Shown piece after piece: positions 53,582 to 63,340 of a stretch of 64,000 bases of DNA. The position numbers and the translations under genes are program-made. The stretch's first letter is position 1; every line of letters begins with the position of its first letter. The notes under the pieces were generated by a model. The model did not search any database. It was not told the DNA's origin and was given only the letters and a program-made list of their open reading frames with translations. Source of the stretch: Natronorubrum sediminis (GTDB lineage Archaea > Halobacteriota > Halobacteria > Halobacteriales > Natrialbaceae); assembly GCF_900108095.1 (NCBI RefSeq), contig NZ_FNWL01000002.1, forward strand, positions 788,748 to 852,747, given 5' to 3'.

Positions 53582-55501
53582 TTAGCCGTCTGGCTCGACC
53601 GCAGGCAGCGTCACCGAAAACGTCGACCCAGCCCCTGGCTCCGAGTCGACCCAGATTTCCCCGTCGTGTCGTTCGACGATCCGACGGCAGATCGCCAGTC
53701 CGATACCGGTTCCAGGGTGCTCCTCGTGGCTGTGGAGCCGTTCGAACACTTCGAAGACGCGCTCAAGATCGTCGGGGTCGATTCCGATTCCCTGATCGCG
53801 GACCGCAACCGTCCACGTCGCCCCCGTTCGCTCTGCGCTGACGTGGACGCGTGGTCGCTCCGGGCCAGCGTACGTCAACGCGTTCCCCACCAAATTCTGA
53901 AAGACCTGGCGCAACTGACTGGCGTCCCCGGATACGCGGGGTAACTGCCCCGTCGTGATCTCGGCGTCCGTCTCCTCGATTTGTACGGACAGATCTTCGA
54001 GGACGTCGCCGAGTAAACACTCGAGAGCCACCGGTTCGAACGGGTTGCCACGTGTTTCGACGCGCGAGTACTCGAGTAAGCCATCGATCATCTCACGCAT
54101 TCGATCCGAGCCGTTTATCGCGTACTCGATGAACTCCTCGCCGTCGTCGTCGAGTTCGTCGGCGTAGCGACTCTCGACGAGTTGGAGGTAACTCGAGACC
54201 ATCCGCAACGGTTCCTGGAGGTCGTGTGAGGCAGCGTAGGCGAACTGCTCGAGTCGCTCGTTCGAGGCCTCGAGTTCCCGTTGGCGCTCGCGACGTTCGG
54301 TGATGTCTCGGGCGATTCCGATCATGTACGGCTGGTCCAATTCGACGTGTGCGATGTTGACCTCCGCGGGGTACGTTGTCCCGTCCTTTCGGACGTGTTC
54401 ACCGGTGATCGTCATCGATCCATCTGCTTTGACGTCGCTGACGTGGGATTGCCAGTCGTCGATATCCTCGAATAGGTGTTCCATCTCCGGCACCGTCATC
54501 TCGAGGAGTTCGTCTCGATCGTAGCCGAGTCGTCGACAGGCCGTCTCGTTGACGTCGAGGAATCGGGCCGTCTGCGGATCGATGACGAGCAGGCCGTCGT
54601 TCGAGTAATCGAGAAGTGTCCGAAACAGTTCACGCTCTCGCTCACGACGCTTTCGCTCGGAGATGTCGCGAAAGTAGACGGAGATGCCGGTGTCTGAGGG
54701 GTACGCACGAATCTCGAACCATCGCTCGAGCGGGGCAGGGTAGTAGCCCTCGAAAGAGACGGTCTCTTGCTCGTACATCGCTCGCTCGAAGTGTTCGGTG
54801 AACTGGCTGGCGATGGCGTCGGGAACGGCCGCACACACTGACCGACCGACGAGCGTGCGATCCTCGGGATTGATCAACTGGTTGGCGCGGTCGTTGAGGT
54901 AGGTGAACGTCCACTCCTCGTCGATTGCGAGGAATCCGTCGGAGATGCGCCCGTAGCTCTCCTCGAGTTCACGTCGCGTATGTTCGGTTTCGATGGCCGT
55001 CCCGATGACGTTCGCGACGCTCTGGAGGAAGTTCGCGTCGTGTTCGGTGAACTCACACGTGTCGTCGGTGTAGACGCCGAGAACGCCCCACGGAGAGTCG
55101 ATCGATCCGATAATTACGCTCACGCCGGCGGAAACGTCGTGGTCTGCGAGTAACGCCGGTTCGGAAAATCGATCCTCAGCCTGCAAATCGTCGACGATAA
55201 TCGGATGTTCGGAGAGCAGCGTATACCCCGCTTGCGAGTCGACACCGGTAGGAATACTCGCACCGACGTCGAAACCATCCCACCCGTACCCGCTGTGAAG
55301 GACTAACGCGTCGTTCTCCGGGCGAAACTCGAGAATCTCCCCATAGTCCGTCTCGAGTGTCTCGGTCACTGCACGCAACGTTTCCGATAGCAACTGGTCG
55401 ATATCGCGCGTCTCGAGTGCCTGCTGTCCAAGTTCGGCGACGACTTCCTGCTGGCGAATGCGTGTACGGAGTTCTGCAGTCGCGTTGGAAGTCGATTCCA
55501 T
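53582..55501 (-). CDS. GAF-PAS-PAS sensor histidine kinase
   Basis: The 639-aa soluble sensor has a GAF domain (about residues 25-175), two PAS/PAC domains (about 185-300, with YFRDISERKR, and 310-410, with GIARDITERRER), the HisKA domain with phospho-acceptor His426 in AYAASHDLQEPLR, and HATPase_c with NLVGNALTYA, DQGIGI and GTGIGLAICRRIVE. No membrane helix is seen, so it senses a cytoplasmic signal. No response regulator is adjacent. The ATG at 55501 (MESTSNATAE) fits the domain start; an earlier in-frame start would add 17 unlikely residues. Confidence 0.92.
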   Translation of the reverse strand: MESTSNATAELRTRIRQQEVVAELGQQALETRDIDQLLSETLRAVTETLETDYGEILEFRPENDALVLHSGYGWDGFDVGASIPTGVDSQAGYTLLSEHPIIVDDLQAEDRFSEPALLADHDVSAGVSVIIGSIDSPWGVLGVYTDDTCEFTEHDANFLQSVANVIGTAIETEHTRRELEESYGRISDGFLAIDEEWTFTYLNDRANQLINPEDRTLVGRSVCAAVPDAIASQFTEHFERAMYEQETVSFEGYYPAPLERWFEIRAYPSDTGISVYFRDISERKRRERERELFRTLLDYSNDGLLVIDPQTARFLDVNETACRRLGYDRDELLEMTVPEMEHLFEDIDDWQSHVSDVKADGSMTITGEHVRKDGTTYPAEVNIAHVELDQPYMIGIARDITERRERQRELEASNERLEQFAYAASHDLQEPLRMVSSYLQLVESRYADELDDDGEEFIEYAINGSDRMREMIDGLLEYSRVETRGNPFEPVALECLLGDVLEDLSVQIEETDAEITTGQLPRVSGDASQLRQVFQNLVGNALTYAGPERPRVHVSAERTGATWTVAVRDQGIGIDPDDLERVFEVFERLHSHEEHPGTGIGLAICRRIVERHDGEIWVDSEPGAGSTFSVTLPAVEPDG

Positions 55502-55696
55502 TCTATTCAGAATATATTCGAACGACGTGTAAATGCTTCCATATATTGTCACTTTAGTTGAAAATTCTCTCGTTTAGAGAAATTTGACCGTCACGGATTG
55601 GTGAAGTAGAGCATTCCTGTGGATAGCACTCGTATGCCCATTCACGGAAAACGGAGTCCCACCCCGTCTACGAAATCGACGACCGTCGCCCGAGCG

Positions 55697-56683
55697 CTAT
55701 TCGTCGGTGTCTGCTCGCTCCCAGAGCGGATAGAGATCGTCCTGGATCGGCTCAGTGATCGTCTCCTCGCCGAGTTCGAGGGCTGGCTGGCCGTCCCGAA
55801 CCGTACCGATTGCCGCGCCGTCGATCCCTCGCTCGGCGAGCGCCTCGAGGCAGTCGTCGACCGCAGCGTCCGGAACGGTTGCGAGTAAGGCACCCGATCC
55901 GAAAATTCGCAGTGGGTCGACGTCGGCTGCTGCACACAATTGCTGGGTTTCCTCCCGAATCGGGACGGCGTCTCGATCGATCTCGAGGCGCACGTCCGAC
56001 GCGCGGGCGACCTCGAGCAAGCCGGCAGCGACGCCGCCTTCGGTCGGGTCGTGCATCGCGCTCGTCCACGCTCGAATCGCTCGCGAATCGGGGAGGACGC
56101 TGATCTCCTCGACGAACGTGGCTGCGCTGTCGACGACGCCCTCATCGACCGCGAGTTCGTCGCCGAAGTCGGTCGCGAGAATTGCTGTCCCTTCGATTCC
56201 CGCCGCCTTCGTGATGAGGACCGTGTCGCCGGGTTCAGCCCCACCAGTCGGGACGAACGAGTCGGCCGTACCGATCGCCGTCAGCGAGACGAGCGGGCGC
56301 TCGAGTTGGTCGACGTACTCCGAGTGGCCGCCGACGATCGAGGCCCCAACCTCCGTTGCGGCGCTATCGAGATCTCGCGTGATGGCCTCGAGCGACTCGT
56401 TCTCGCCGGGAAGCATGATAACGGCCGTGAGCCACCGAGGGTCGGCCCCGGAGGCGGCGACATCGTTCGACGCCACCGGAACCGCCAGCGTACCGACGCT
56501 CTCCGCTGCGAGCGAAATCGGATCCGAACTGACGACGAGCGTCTCGTCGCACTCTGGCAGTGCAATCGCCGCAGCGTCTTCCCCGTCTGCGGGTCCCTGA
56601 AGCACCGTCTCGTCGTCTCGTGCAGTCCCCGTGCGCTCGAAGACGTGCGCGAGTAGATCGTCCGGACTCACCTTGCCGGGCAT
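55697..56683 (-). CDS. AIR synthase-related (PurM/HypE/SelD-like) ATP-dependent protein
   Basis: The 328-aa protein starts MPGKVSPDDLLAHVF and has the two-domain PurM-like architecture: DDETVLQGPADGEDAAAIALPE, VSSDPISL, PRWLTAVIMLPG, ASIVGGHSEY, then HDPTEGGVAAGLLEVARAS and RIFGSGALLATVP. Such proteins dephosphorylate or activate substrates with ATP (HypE, SelD, thiamine-monophosphate kinase, AIR synthetase). No hyp or purine genes are nearby, so the branch cannot be assigned. The GGHSEY motif and length fit a HypE-like haloarchaeal branch. The start was chosen at the first ATG that begins the domain. Confidence 0.83.
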   Translation of the reverse strand: MPGKVSPDDLLAHVFERTGTARDDETVLQGPADGEDAAAIALPECDETLVVSSDPISLAAESVGTLAVPVASNDVAASGADPRWLTAVIMLPGENESLEAITRDLDSAATEVGASIVGGHSEYVDQLERPLVSLTAIGTADSFVPTGGAEPGDTVLITKAAGIEGTAILATDFGDELAVDEGVVDSAATFVEEISVLPDSRAIRAWTSAMHDPTEGGVAAGLLEVARASDVRLEIDRDAVPIREETQQLCAAADVDPLRIFGSGALLATVPDAAVDDCLEALAERGIDGAAIGTVRDGQPALELGEETITEPIQDDLYPLWERADTDE

Positions 56684-56796
56684 AGCGGTACTGGGACGAT
56701 CTGGGGTTTGTAGTTGTCGGGTTCGGCTGTCCCTCGTGGGCACTGAGCGACTTGAGCGCCTACCCGACGAAAAACAGTACGGAAAAACGGCGCACC

Positions 56797-57750
56797 CTAC
56801 GCGCTCGTCACGCCGAGTGGCACCAACACGTCGTCTCGAGTCAGGACGACGTGTGGCAAGACGATGACGCCGCCGAAGACGACGCCGGCCCATAGCATCG
56901 AGACGAGCGGATGCGTGATCGACAGGTGAATCGCGTACGTCAGGCCGACGATGGCTAGTACGCCCGCGAACGAACCGACGGTACCGAGACGTGAAGTCGA
57001 AAACCGCCACCTCGAGCGTTCTCCCCACTGCCAGGCGAGGAGTCCGCCGACTGCCCCACCGAAGGCGAGCACGCGGTTGGATCCCTGAATCCCCTCCCAC
57101 GTTGGGACGCCCGTCCCGCCGCTTCGGAGCCAGACGCTGGCGAGCGCGAGGACGATCGCGAGCGTGAACACCGCCGTCACGTCGTTCTCGAGGTGGCGAC
57201 GACAGCACAGGACGACGCCGAGCACGGCGAGTCCCAACGCGATGCCGCCGACGACGTCGATCGGGTAGTGAACGCCGAGTCCGAGACGGGTGAAACCGAC
57301 GAAGGCGATTGCGAAGCCGCCGACGAGTGCCCGACGCGGGAGTGTACTGATGCGAAGGTCGACGATCATCAACCCGATGATCACCGCCGGAACCATCGCG
57401 TTACCACTCGGAAAACTCGTCGAGGAGATCGCCGTCGCGTGGCCGTACCAGGTCGAGAAGATGGCCGGAAACAGTTCTGGCCCGACGGCCGGGTCGATGT
57501 CCGGTCGGGTTGCTGAGTTAAGTGACTTGATGCTCGCCATTAGCCCGTAGTACGCGAAGAACGCGGGGATCCAGACACCGAACCGATCCGGCGCCCACCA
57601 GTATGCAAGAATTATCAGCGGTACGATGACGAAGACGCTCCCGATGTACGTCGTCGGGACGAGCAAGACCCCGAGCCACGCCGGTATCGACTCGACGATC
57701 GCCTCGAGAATCTCGGGATCGAGCACGGGATGTTGTTGCCCACTGAACAT
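56797..57750 (-). CDS. PAP2-like membrane protein with altered motif 2
   Basis: The 317-aa protein from ATG 57750 (MFSGQQHPVLDPEI) has about nine membrane helices and PAP2 motif 3 (RLGLGVHYPIDVVGG). Motif 2 reads TSFPSGNAM, so the usual PSGH histidine is Asn117. Catalysis may be reduced, or the role may be transport or binding. A TTG 51 bases upstream is an alternative start, but AT-rich sequence between (ATACACTAAAG, about 30 bases upstream of 57750) looks like a promoter. It is a second, diverged relative of the 52644 protein. Confidence 0.78.
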   Translation of the reverse strand: MFSGQQHPVLDPEILEAIVESIPAWLGVLLVPTTYIGSVFVIVPLIILAYWWAPDRFGVWIPAFFAYYGLMASIKSLNSATRPDIDPAVGPELFPAIFSTWYGHATAISSTSFPSGNAMVPAVIIGLMIVDLRISTLPRRALVGGFAIAFVGFTRLGLGVHYPIDVVGGIALGLAVLGVVLCCRRHLENDVTAVFTLAIVLALASVWLRSGGTGVPTWEGIQGSNRVLAFGGAVGGLLAWQWGERSRWRFSTSRLGTVGSFAGVLAIVGLTYAIHLSITHPLVSMLWAGVVFGGVIVLPHVVLTRDDVLVPLGVTSA

Positions 57751-57854
57751 GTTCTGTGTCGACTCGAGAACTGTTAGTTTCTTTAGTGTATCGAATACCA
57801 ATTCTGCGTTCGTCAGTTCGATTCATCGACTCGGGAGGTCGAATACAAATACAG

Positions 57855-58268
57855 TTAGAACGTCCGCGAGACGGTCGGCGTTTCGACGACGCGAATCGCG
57901 ACCGGGTACTCCCAGTGGTCGCCACGGATCGCCGTGATCGCTGCGACGACACAGAACAGGAGGTTGCCACCGAGGACGACCACCGCGAGGACGGAACTCC
58001 AGAGCACAGGAGTCGAATCGCCGGTGACGACCGTGAGGGCGACGAGCGCCGCCGCGAGGTATCCGACGATGCCGACGGTCAGTTGCCAGTTGAGGGCGTC
58101 TTTTGCGTGTTCGCTGACGTACTCGCTTCGCGAGAGCCACATGACGATCAGCGGCCCGACGATCCACGTCACGAGCGCGAGAAGGTGCGTCATCGCCGCG
58201 ATCGAACGCGTTAGCGTCGTACTCGAGGTCGTGTGCCGTGTCGGTGTCGTCGTGGACGTCGCTGTCAT
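57855..58268 (-). CDS. DUF4870 membrane protein
   Basis: The 137-aa protein has a Thr-rich N-terminus and three to four membrane helices with the DUF4870 pattern: AMTHLLALVTWIVGPLIVMWLSR, SEYVSEHAKDALNWQLTVGI and FCVVAAITAIRGDHWEYPVAIRVV. The family is widespread (Tic20-like fold relatives) and of unknown function. Starts at MTATSTTT; no conserved partner is adjacent. Confidence 0.85.
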   Translation of the reverse strand: MTATSTTTPTRHTTSSTTLTRSIAAMTHLLALVTWIVGPLIVMWLSRSEYVSEHAKDALNWQLTVGIVGYLAAALVALTVVTGDSTPVLWSSVLAVVVLGGNLLFCVVAAITAIRGDHWEYPVAIRVVETPTVSRTF

Positions 58269-58442
58269 TCGTCCGTGATCCTCACACCCACGTGTTTTGA
58301 TTCTGTCGGAAATACTGATAACTCGAGATCAGACGTCACTGCAGACTGAGGAACTACGGGCACGCACAGTGGAAAAACAACGAGGTGACGGCCGCGATGC
58401 GCTCGAGGCCACGACGACTCGGCCAGCAAACGCTGCGTACAG

Positions 58443-59453
58443 TTAGGACGCGTTCGGCGCGACGGCGTCCATCGTCTCGGAGATCTGGTCTTCGTCTGCA
58501 CCGCGCGGGAAACTCACGGCGACGGCGTCGATTCCGTCGACGGCTTCGTAGCGCTCGAGTTGCTCGCGCACGGTTTCAGGACTCCCCGCTGCACAGAGGT
58601 CGTCGAGCAGGTCGTCGCCGAGTAACTCGAGGGCGCGCTCGCGTTCGCCCGCCTGCCAGGCGTCGTGGATGTCGACGGCCTCGTCGTAGCCCTGGCGCTC
58701 GAGGGCGTCTCGGTAGAACGTTCCCATTCCGCCGACGTAGAAGGCGACGTGCTGGCGGGTGAGTTCGCGGGCCTGTTCGGCGTCGTCTAGGGCACAGCAG
58801 GTGACGCCGGCGGTGACGTGCACGTCGTCGGGATCGCGGTCGCCCAGTTTCGCGCCCCGTTCGATGTCCTCGATTCGCTCTGCGGTCCCCTCGGGCGTGA
58901 GCATGATGCCGTGCCAGCCGTCGGCGAACCGGCCGGCGAGTTCGACGGCTTTGGGACCCATTCCGGTGACTTCGATCGGCGGGGCGGGGTCCGGCGCCTC
59001 ACAGCGCAGGCGAAAGCCCGACAGTTGGAACTCGTCGCCGTCGTAGTCGACCGGTTCGCCGGAGAGCACCTCTCGGACGATGTCGACGGTTTCGCGGGTT
59101 CGACGGAGCGGATTGCCGTACTCGACACCGTGCCAGTTTTCGATGACGACGGGGCCACTCGGACCGAGTCCGAGTCGGAATCTCCCGTCTGAAGCCTCCT
59201 GTAAGGTCGCCGCAGTCTGACCCAACAGCGCCGGCGTACGCGAATAGGTGTTGAGGATGCTCGGGCCGATGTCGATCGTCTCGGTTCGCTCGGCCATCGC
59301 GGTTAGGACGGTAACGGCGTCTCGTCCCCACGTTTCGGGAAGCCACGCACAGTCGTATCCGCCATCCTCTGCGCGCTGGGTGTATTCGACGATCGAGTCG
59401 ACCGTCGGCTGAGCGGCCACGGGCAAGTGGACATCTCTGTCAGTCATCATCAC
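58443..59453 (-). CDS. F420-type LLM class oxidoreductase
   Basis: The 336-aa (beta-alpha)8 barrel of the luciferase-like monooxygenase fold resembles F420-dependent enzymes such as Mer: PTVDSIVEYTQRAEDGGYDCAWLPETWGRD, IDIGPSILNTYSRTPALLGQTAATLQE, GRFRLGLGPSGPVVIENWHG and GRFADGWHGIMLTPEG. Haloarchaea possess F420, so the cofactor assignment is likely. The substrate is unknown. The N-terminus has three consecutive ATGs, so the exact start is uncertain by six bases. Confidence 0.86.
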   Translation of the reverse strand: MMMTDRDVHLPVAAQPTVDSIVEYTQRAEDGGYDCAWLPETWGRDAVTVLTAMAERTETIDIGPSILNTYSRTPALLGQTAATLQEASDGRFRLGLGPSGPVVIENWHGVEYGNPLRRTRETVDIVREVLSGEPVDYDGDEFQLSGFRLRCEAPDPAPPIEVTGMGPKAVELAGRFADGWHGIMLTPEGTAERIEDIERGAKLGDRDPDDVHVTAGVTCCALDDAEQARELTRQHVAFYVGGMGTFYRDALERQGYDEAVDIHDAWQAGERERALELLGDDLLDDLCAAGSPETVREQLERYEAVDGIDAVAVSFPRGADEDQISETMDAVAPNAS

Positions 59454-59556
59454 TCACAGATGAGCCGCCCCCTTTTGGCTGTATGGGAATTGCCGACGAC
59501 AGAATTGGAGTTGTCTCGCCTCGAGTCAGCCGAGCGAGACCCACCCGCTCCGTGGC

Positions 59557-60333
59557 TCAGACGTCGCGCTCTTCGCTGATCTGTGGGACGCCCTGGACGG
59601 TAATCGTCTCGCCGACGATGTACGACGAGGCGGGGCTCGCGAGGAACTGCGTGACGTCGGCGACTTCCTCGACGGTGCCGATTCGGCGAGCGACCTCCTC
59701 GCGGTCGATGTTGTCGGCGGAGACACCCATCTGACTCTCGACGCCGGGCGTCGCGACGAAACCGGGGGCGATACAGTTGACGCGGACGTCGTCGTCGGCC
59801 CACTCGTAGGAGAGCGTCGTCGTCATGTTAACGACCCCCGCCTTGGACGCGCCGTAGGGACTCATCAGGGGCGAACCGCGCTGGCCGGCGACGCTCGCGA
59901 AGTTGATGACCGAGCCGCCCTCGTCTTTGAGGTGTTCCGCCGCCGCGTGCGTGCAGTTGTACGTTCCGTTGAGGTTGATGTCGACGATGGTCTTCCAGCC
60001 GTTCTCGGAAATGTCGTCGAAGTCGGCCATGAACGACGCACCGGCGTTGTTGACCAGAATGTCGATGCCGCCGAACTCCTCGACGGTCGTCTCGACGAGC
60101 GCGTCGACAGCCTCGCGCTCGGTCACGTCACACTCGAGTGCCAGCGCCGTTCCGGGGCGTTCGCTCTCGTTGATCGCCTCGGCGACGGGGTCGACGTTCT
60201 CCTGTTCGCGCGAACAGACGACGACGTCGACGCCGTCGGCAGCGAAGCGTTCGGCGATTCCCTTCCCGATTCCGCTCGAAGAACCGGTGATAATGGCGAC
60301 GTCGCCGTCGACGCTGAACTGTGCGGTACTCAC
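59557..60333 (-). CDS. Short-chain dehydrogenase/reductase
   Basis: The 258-aa classical SDR has the cofactor motif TGSSSGIGKGIAER, the NNAG motif (ILVNNAGAS) and the catalytic Ser-Tyr-Lys with YGASK in SPYGASKAG, and a PG motif (IAPGFVATPG). The arginine pattern after the second strand (VVVCSREQENV) suggests NADP preference. The substrate cannot be read. It neighbours the LLM oxidoreductase on the same strand with a 103-base gap and is divergent from the hydroxyacid oxidase gene at 60531. Confidence 0.9.
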   Translation of the reverse strand: MSTAQFSVDGDVAIITGSSSGIGKGIAERFAADGVDVVVCSREQENVDPVAEAINESERPGTALALECDVTEREAVDALVETTVEEFGGIDILVNNAGASFMADFDDISENGWKTIVDINLNGTYNCTHAAAEHLKDEGGSVINFASVAGQRGSPLMSPYGASKAGVVNMTTTLSYEWADDDVRVNCIAPGFVATPGVESQMGVSADNIDREEVARRIGTVEEVADVTQFLASPASSYIVGETITVQGVPQISEERDV

Positions 60334-60530
60334 GCGTGGTCACCCGCGAACTGCAGCCAGTTTGTTACCATTGTTAGATGCGGCCGAGTATATGGAGACA
60401 CTGTTAATAAAGATGGGCATCACTACCGAAGAGCGTAGGATTAAGTGAGTGGCAATCGCTGGCACAGACGCACGGACGGCGACGGGCTCGCGCCGACTCT
60501 CGGCGTCGACGATCCGTCGCCGAGGGATCC

Positions 60531-61748
60531 ATGACAGACGATAATCCATCAGAGACCCCACAGTACGGACCGAAGCGCCAACAGGATGTCTACCGGAAGG
60601 GAATGCTCGAGGCTCGGACCCCCGAGTTCCCGGTCGCCTACGAAGACCTCGTCGAGCGCGCCCGCGAGGAACTGAGCGACGAGGCGTTCGCCTACGTCGC
60701 CGGGGGCGCGGGATCGGAGTCGACGGTGCGGGCCAACGACCGGGCGTTCGACGAGTGGCAGATCGTTCCCCGAATGATGCGCGACGTCTCGAGTCGCGAC
60801 CTCTCGGTCGAACTCTTCGGGCGCGAGTATCCCGCTCCGGTCATGCTCGCGCCCATCGGCGTGCAGGGAATCCTCCACGACGAGGCCGAACTCGCCGTCG
60901 CCCGCGCGGCGAGCGAGTTCGAGATCCCGATGATCCTGAGCTCCGTCTCCTCTTTCACGTTCGAGGAGGTGGCGGACGAACTCGGCGACAGTCCGGGCTG
61001 GTTCCAGCTCTACTGGAGTTCCGACCGGTCGGTTGCGGCCAGCTTCCTCGAGCGAGCCGAAGCGGCGGGCTACGAGGCCGTCGTCGCCACGCTCGACACG
61101 CCGAAGATGGGGTGGCGCGAGCGCGACATCGAACTCGGCTACCTCCCCTTCCTGCAGGGCCTGGGACTGAAGAACTACTTCGAAGATCCCGCCTTTCGCG
61201 ACCGACTCGAGGCCGACGATCCGTGGGCCGACCCGGAGGCGTCCATCGAGTCCTGGAGCGAGTGTTTCGGCGACGCCTCGCTCACCTGGGACGACCTCGA
61301 GTGGCTGGACGAACAGACGGACCTCCCGGTCCTCGTCAAAGGCCTCCTCCATCCCGAGGACGCCCGCGAGGCCGTCGAGCGCGGCGTCGACGGCCTGATC
61401 GTCTCGAACCACGGCGGCCGACAGGTCGACGGAGCGATTCCCGCGCTCGATGCGCTTCCGGACGTGGTCGACGCCGTCGAGGACGCGACCGACGACGGCG
61501 AGGACGTCCCCGTCCTGTTCGACAGCGGCATTCGTCGGGGGAGTGACGTCTTCCAAGCCGTCGCGCTCGGTGCCGACGCGGTGTTGCTCGGTCGACCCTA
61601 CGCGCTGGGGCTCGGTATCGGCGGCGAGGACGGCGTTCGAGCGGTCCTCGAGAACCTGCTGGCTGACGTCGACCTGACGGTCGGCCTCTCGGGCTGTGCG
61701 AGCGTCGACGAGGTCGATCGCTCGAAGGTACGGAGGGCAGAGCGATGA
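60531..61748 (+). CDS. FMN-dependent L-2-hydroxyacid oxidase/lactate 2-monooxygenase type
   Basis: The 405-aa FMN barrel of the L-lactate dehydrogenase family has AYVAGGAGSESTVRAN, VMLAPIGVQGI, the catalytic His in SNHGGRQVDG, the following Asp/Arg in FDSGIRRGSDVFQAVALGAD and GRPYALGL at the end. Its length and N-terminus (YGPKRQQDVYRKGM) match lactate 2-monooxygenase relatives. It would oxidise L-lactate or another L-2-hydroxyacid. With the D-specific enzymes at 19.9-24.1 kb the window covers both stereoisomers. It is coupled to a HAD hydrolase by ATGA at 61745-61748. Confidence 0.85.
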   Translation: MTDDNPSETPQYGPKRQQDVYRKGMLEARTPEFPVAYEDLVERAREELSDEAFAYVAGGAGSESTVRANDRAFDEWQIVPRMMRDVSSRDLSVELFGREYPAPVMLAPIGVQGILHDEAELAVARAASEFEIPMILSSVSSFTFEEVADELGDSPGWFQLYWSSDRSVAASFLERAEAAGYEAVVATLDTPKMGWRERDIELGYLPFLQGLGLKNYFEDPAFRDRLEADDPWADPEASIESWSECFGDASLTWDDLEWLDEQTDLPVLVKGLLHPEDAREAVERGVDGLIVSNHGGRQVDGAIPALDALPDVVDAVEDATDDGEDVPVLFDSGIRRGSDVFQAVALGADAVLLGRPYALGLGIGGEDGVRAVLENLLADVDLTVGLSGCASVDEVDRSKVRRAER

Positions 61749-62497
61749 GTGGCGACGGATTCGCCGACGACGGCGACAGCAGCGGCGCATCCGGCACTGA
61801 CGCGACCGAGTGGGACGCCGTCTTCTGGGACATCGGCGGCGTCATCCTCGACCTCGAGTCCGTCCAGGGCGCACACGCCGCGTTCGTCGCGGAACTCGTC
61901 GAAGAACACGACCTCGAGATGGTGGTCGAGGACGCCGTCGACGCGTGGCGGACGGCCGTCGGAAATCAGTTCCGCGAGCGCGAGGGGACCGAGTTTCAGT
62001 CGGCCCGCGAGGCCTACGCGACGGGCGTCGACGCCCTCGTCGACGAGGATATCCCGCGCGAGCGCTGGGAACCCGCGTTCGACGAGCACGTCGCGTCCTC
62101 GATCGAACCGATTCCGGGCGCTGTCGAGACGATTCACGAACTCGCTCGACGCGACGTCCACGTCGGGGTTCTGAGCGACGTCGACGACGACGCCGGCAAG
62201 CAAATGCTCGAGCGCTTCGGCGTTCGCGAGTCGTTCGACTCGATCACGACCTCCGAGGAGGTCGGCCGGACGAAACCCGATCCCGCGATGTTCGAGACGG
62301 CACTCGAGAAGGCCGGAGCGGTTCCGGAACGGTCGCTCATGATCGGTGATCGCTACGATCACGACGTGAAAGGGGCCGCCGACGTTGGCATCAACGGGAT
62401 CGCGTTCGGTGCCGAAGACGGGCCGGCCGTCTCCTATCGGATCGACGACCTCACTGCGGTCCTCGAGATCGTCGAGGATACTGAGCCGGGCGTCTAA
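61745..62497 (+). CDS. HAD superfamily hydrolase
   Basis: The 250-aa phosphatase-like protein has motif I in FWDIGGVILD (Asp nucleophile; the second Asp of the typical DxD is Gly, as in several HAD groups), motif II in VLSDVDDD, the Lys of motif III (RTKPDPAMFE) and motif IV GDRYDHDVKGA. The substrate is unknown. The gene overlaps the hydroxyacid oxidase stop by four bases and probably processes a related metabolite (such as 2-phosphoglycolate, inferred from context only). Confidence 0.85.
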   Translation: MSGDGFADDGDSSGASGTDATEWDAVFWDIGGVILDLESVQGAHAAFVAELVEEHDLEMVVEDAVDAWRTAVGNQFREREGTEFQSAREAYATGVDALVDEDIPRERWEPAFDEHVASSIEPIPGAVETIHELARRDVHVGVLSDVDDDAGKQMLERFGVRESFDSITTSEEVGRTKPDPAMFETALEKAGAVPERSLMIGDRYDHDVKGAADVGINGIAFGAEDGPAVSYRIDDLTAVLEIVEDTEPGV

Positions 62498-62657
62498 CAT
62501 CGAGAACGACGGGACGGACAGCTACCGTCGAGGCCGACGGGCCGAGCATCTACGGAACGCGTCGTCACTCCCGAGGTCGGTACCGGCTGCGGAGGTGAGT
62601 GCCCGTACGGCCGATACCCAAACGCTTTTTGGGATATTTTGCGACGAACGAACTAAT

Positions 62658-63314
62658 ATGGGGGCAAACAGCGACGACCCGCCCGTCGACACCGAGGAGG
62701 CGATCATGCGGGCGACCTATCGAGCGCTGTGCAATCACGGCTACGCCAACCTGACGATGCAGGCCATCGCCGACGAGTTCGACAAGACGAAAGGGGTCTT
62801 ACACTACCACTACGACACCAAACAGGATCTGCTCGTCTCGTTTCTCGAGTACCTACTCTCGGCGTTTCAAGAGAACATCGCCGTCGACGGCGCGGATCCG
62901 GCGGAACGACTCGAGGCGCTGATCGAGACGCTGCTGTTCGGGCCGCCAGAACGCGGCAGATTCGACCACTGGGAACTCACGACGGCGATGCTCGAGATTC
63001 GCTCGGAAGCGCCACACAACGAGGAGTTCCGCCGCCAATTGAGCCGAAACCACGAAACCGTCAAAGCGACCGTCGTCGCCATCGTCGAAGCGGGAATCGA
63101 ACAGGGAATCTTTCGCGACGTCGATCCGGAGCAGGTCGCGACGCTGTTGCTCGCGAGCATCAACGGCGCGCGGATCTACCAGGTTACCCTCGAGCGAGAC
63201 GACGTCGCGGAAGTGACGCGCTCGAGTCTCGACGCGATTCTCGAACACTGGCTCTACTGTCCGGACGAACTCGATTCCGGGTCCAAAGCGGACGGAAACG
63301 CCGGCGAGGATTAA
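62658..63314 (+). CDS. TetR/AcrR family transcriptional regulator
   Basis: The 218-aa repressor has an N-terminal helix-turn-helix: AIMRATYRALCNHGYANLTMQAIADEFDKTKGVLHYHYDTKQDLL. The C-terminal helical domain senses a ligand. The start MGANSDDP is chosen because the DNA-binding domain begins there and an AT-rich promoter-like TATTTTGCG is about 25 bases upstream. The MFS gene converges at 63341, so it is probably the target drug/solute exporter. No operator palindrome was identified. Confidence 0.9.
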   Translation: MGANSDDPPVDTEEAIMRATYRALCNHGYANLTMQAIADEFDKTKGVLHYHYDTKQDLLVSFLEYLLSAFQENIAVDGADPAERLEALIETLLFGPPERGRFDHWELTTAMLEIRSEAPHNEEFRRQLSRNHETVKATVVAIVEAGIEQGIFRDVDPEQVATLLLASINGARIYQVTLERDDVAEVTRSSLDAILEHWLYCPDELDSGSKADGNAGED

Positions 63315-63340
63315 CGGAGAGCGTCGGTGTACTCGGATTC

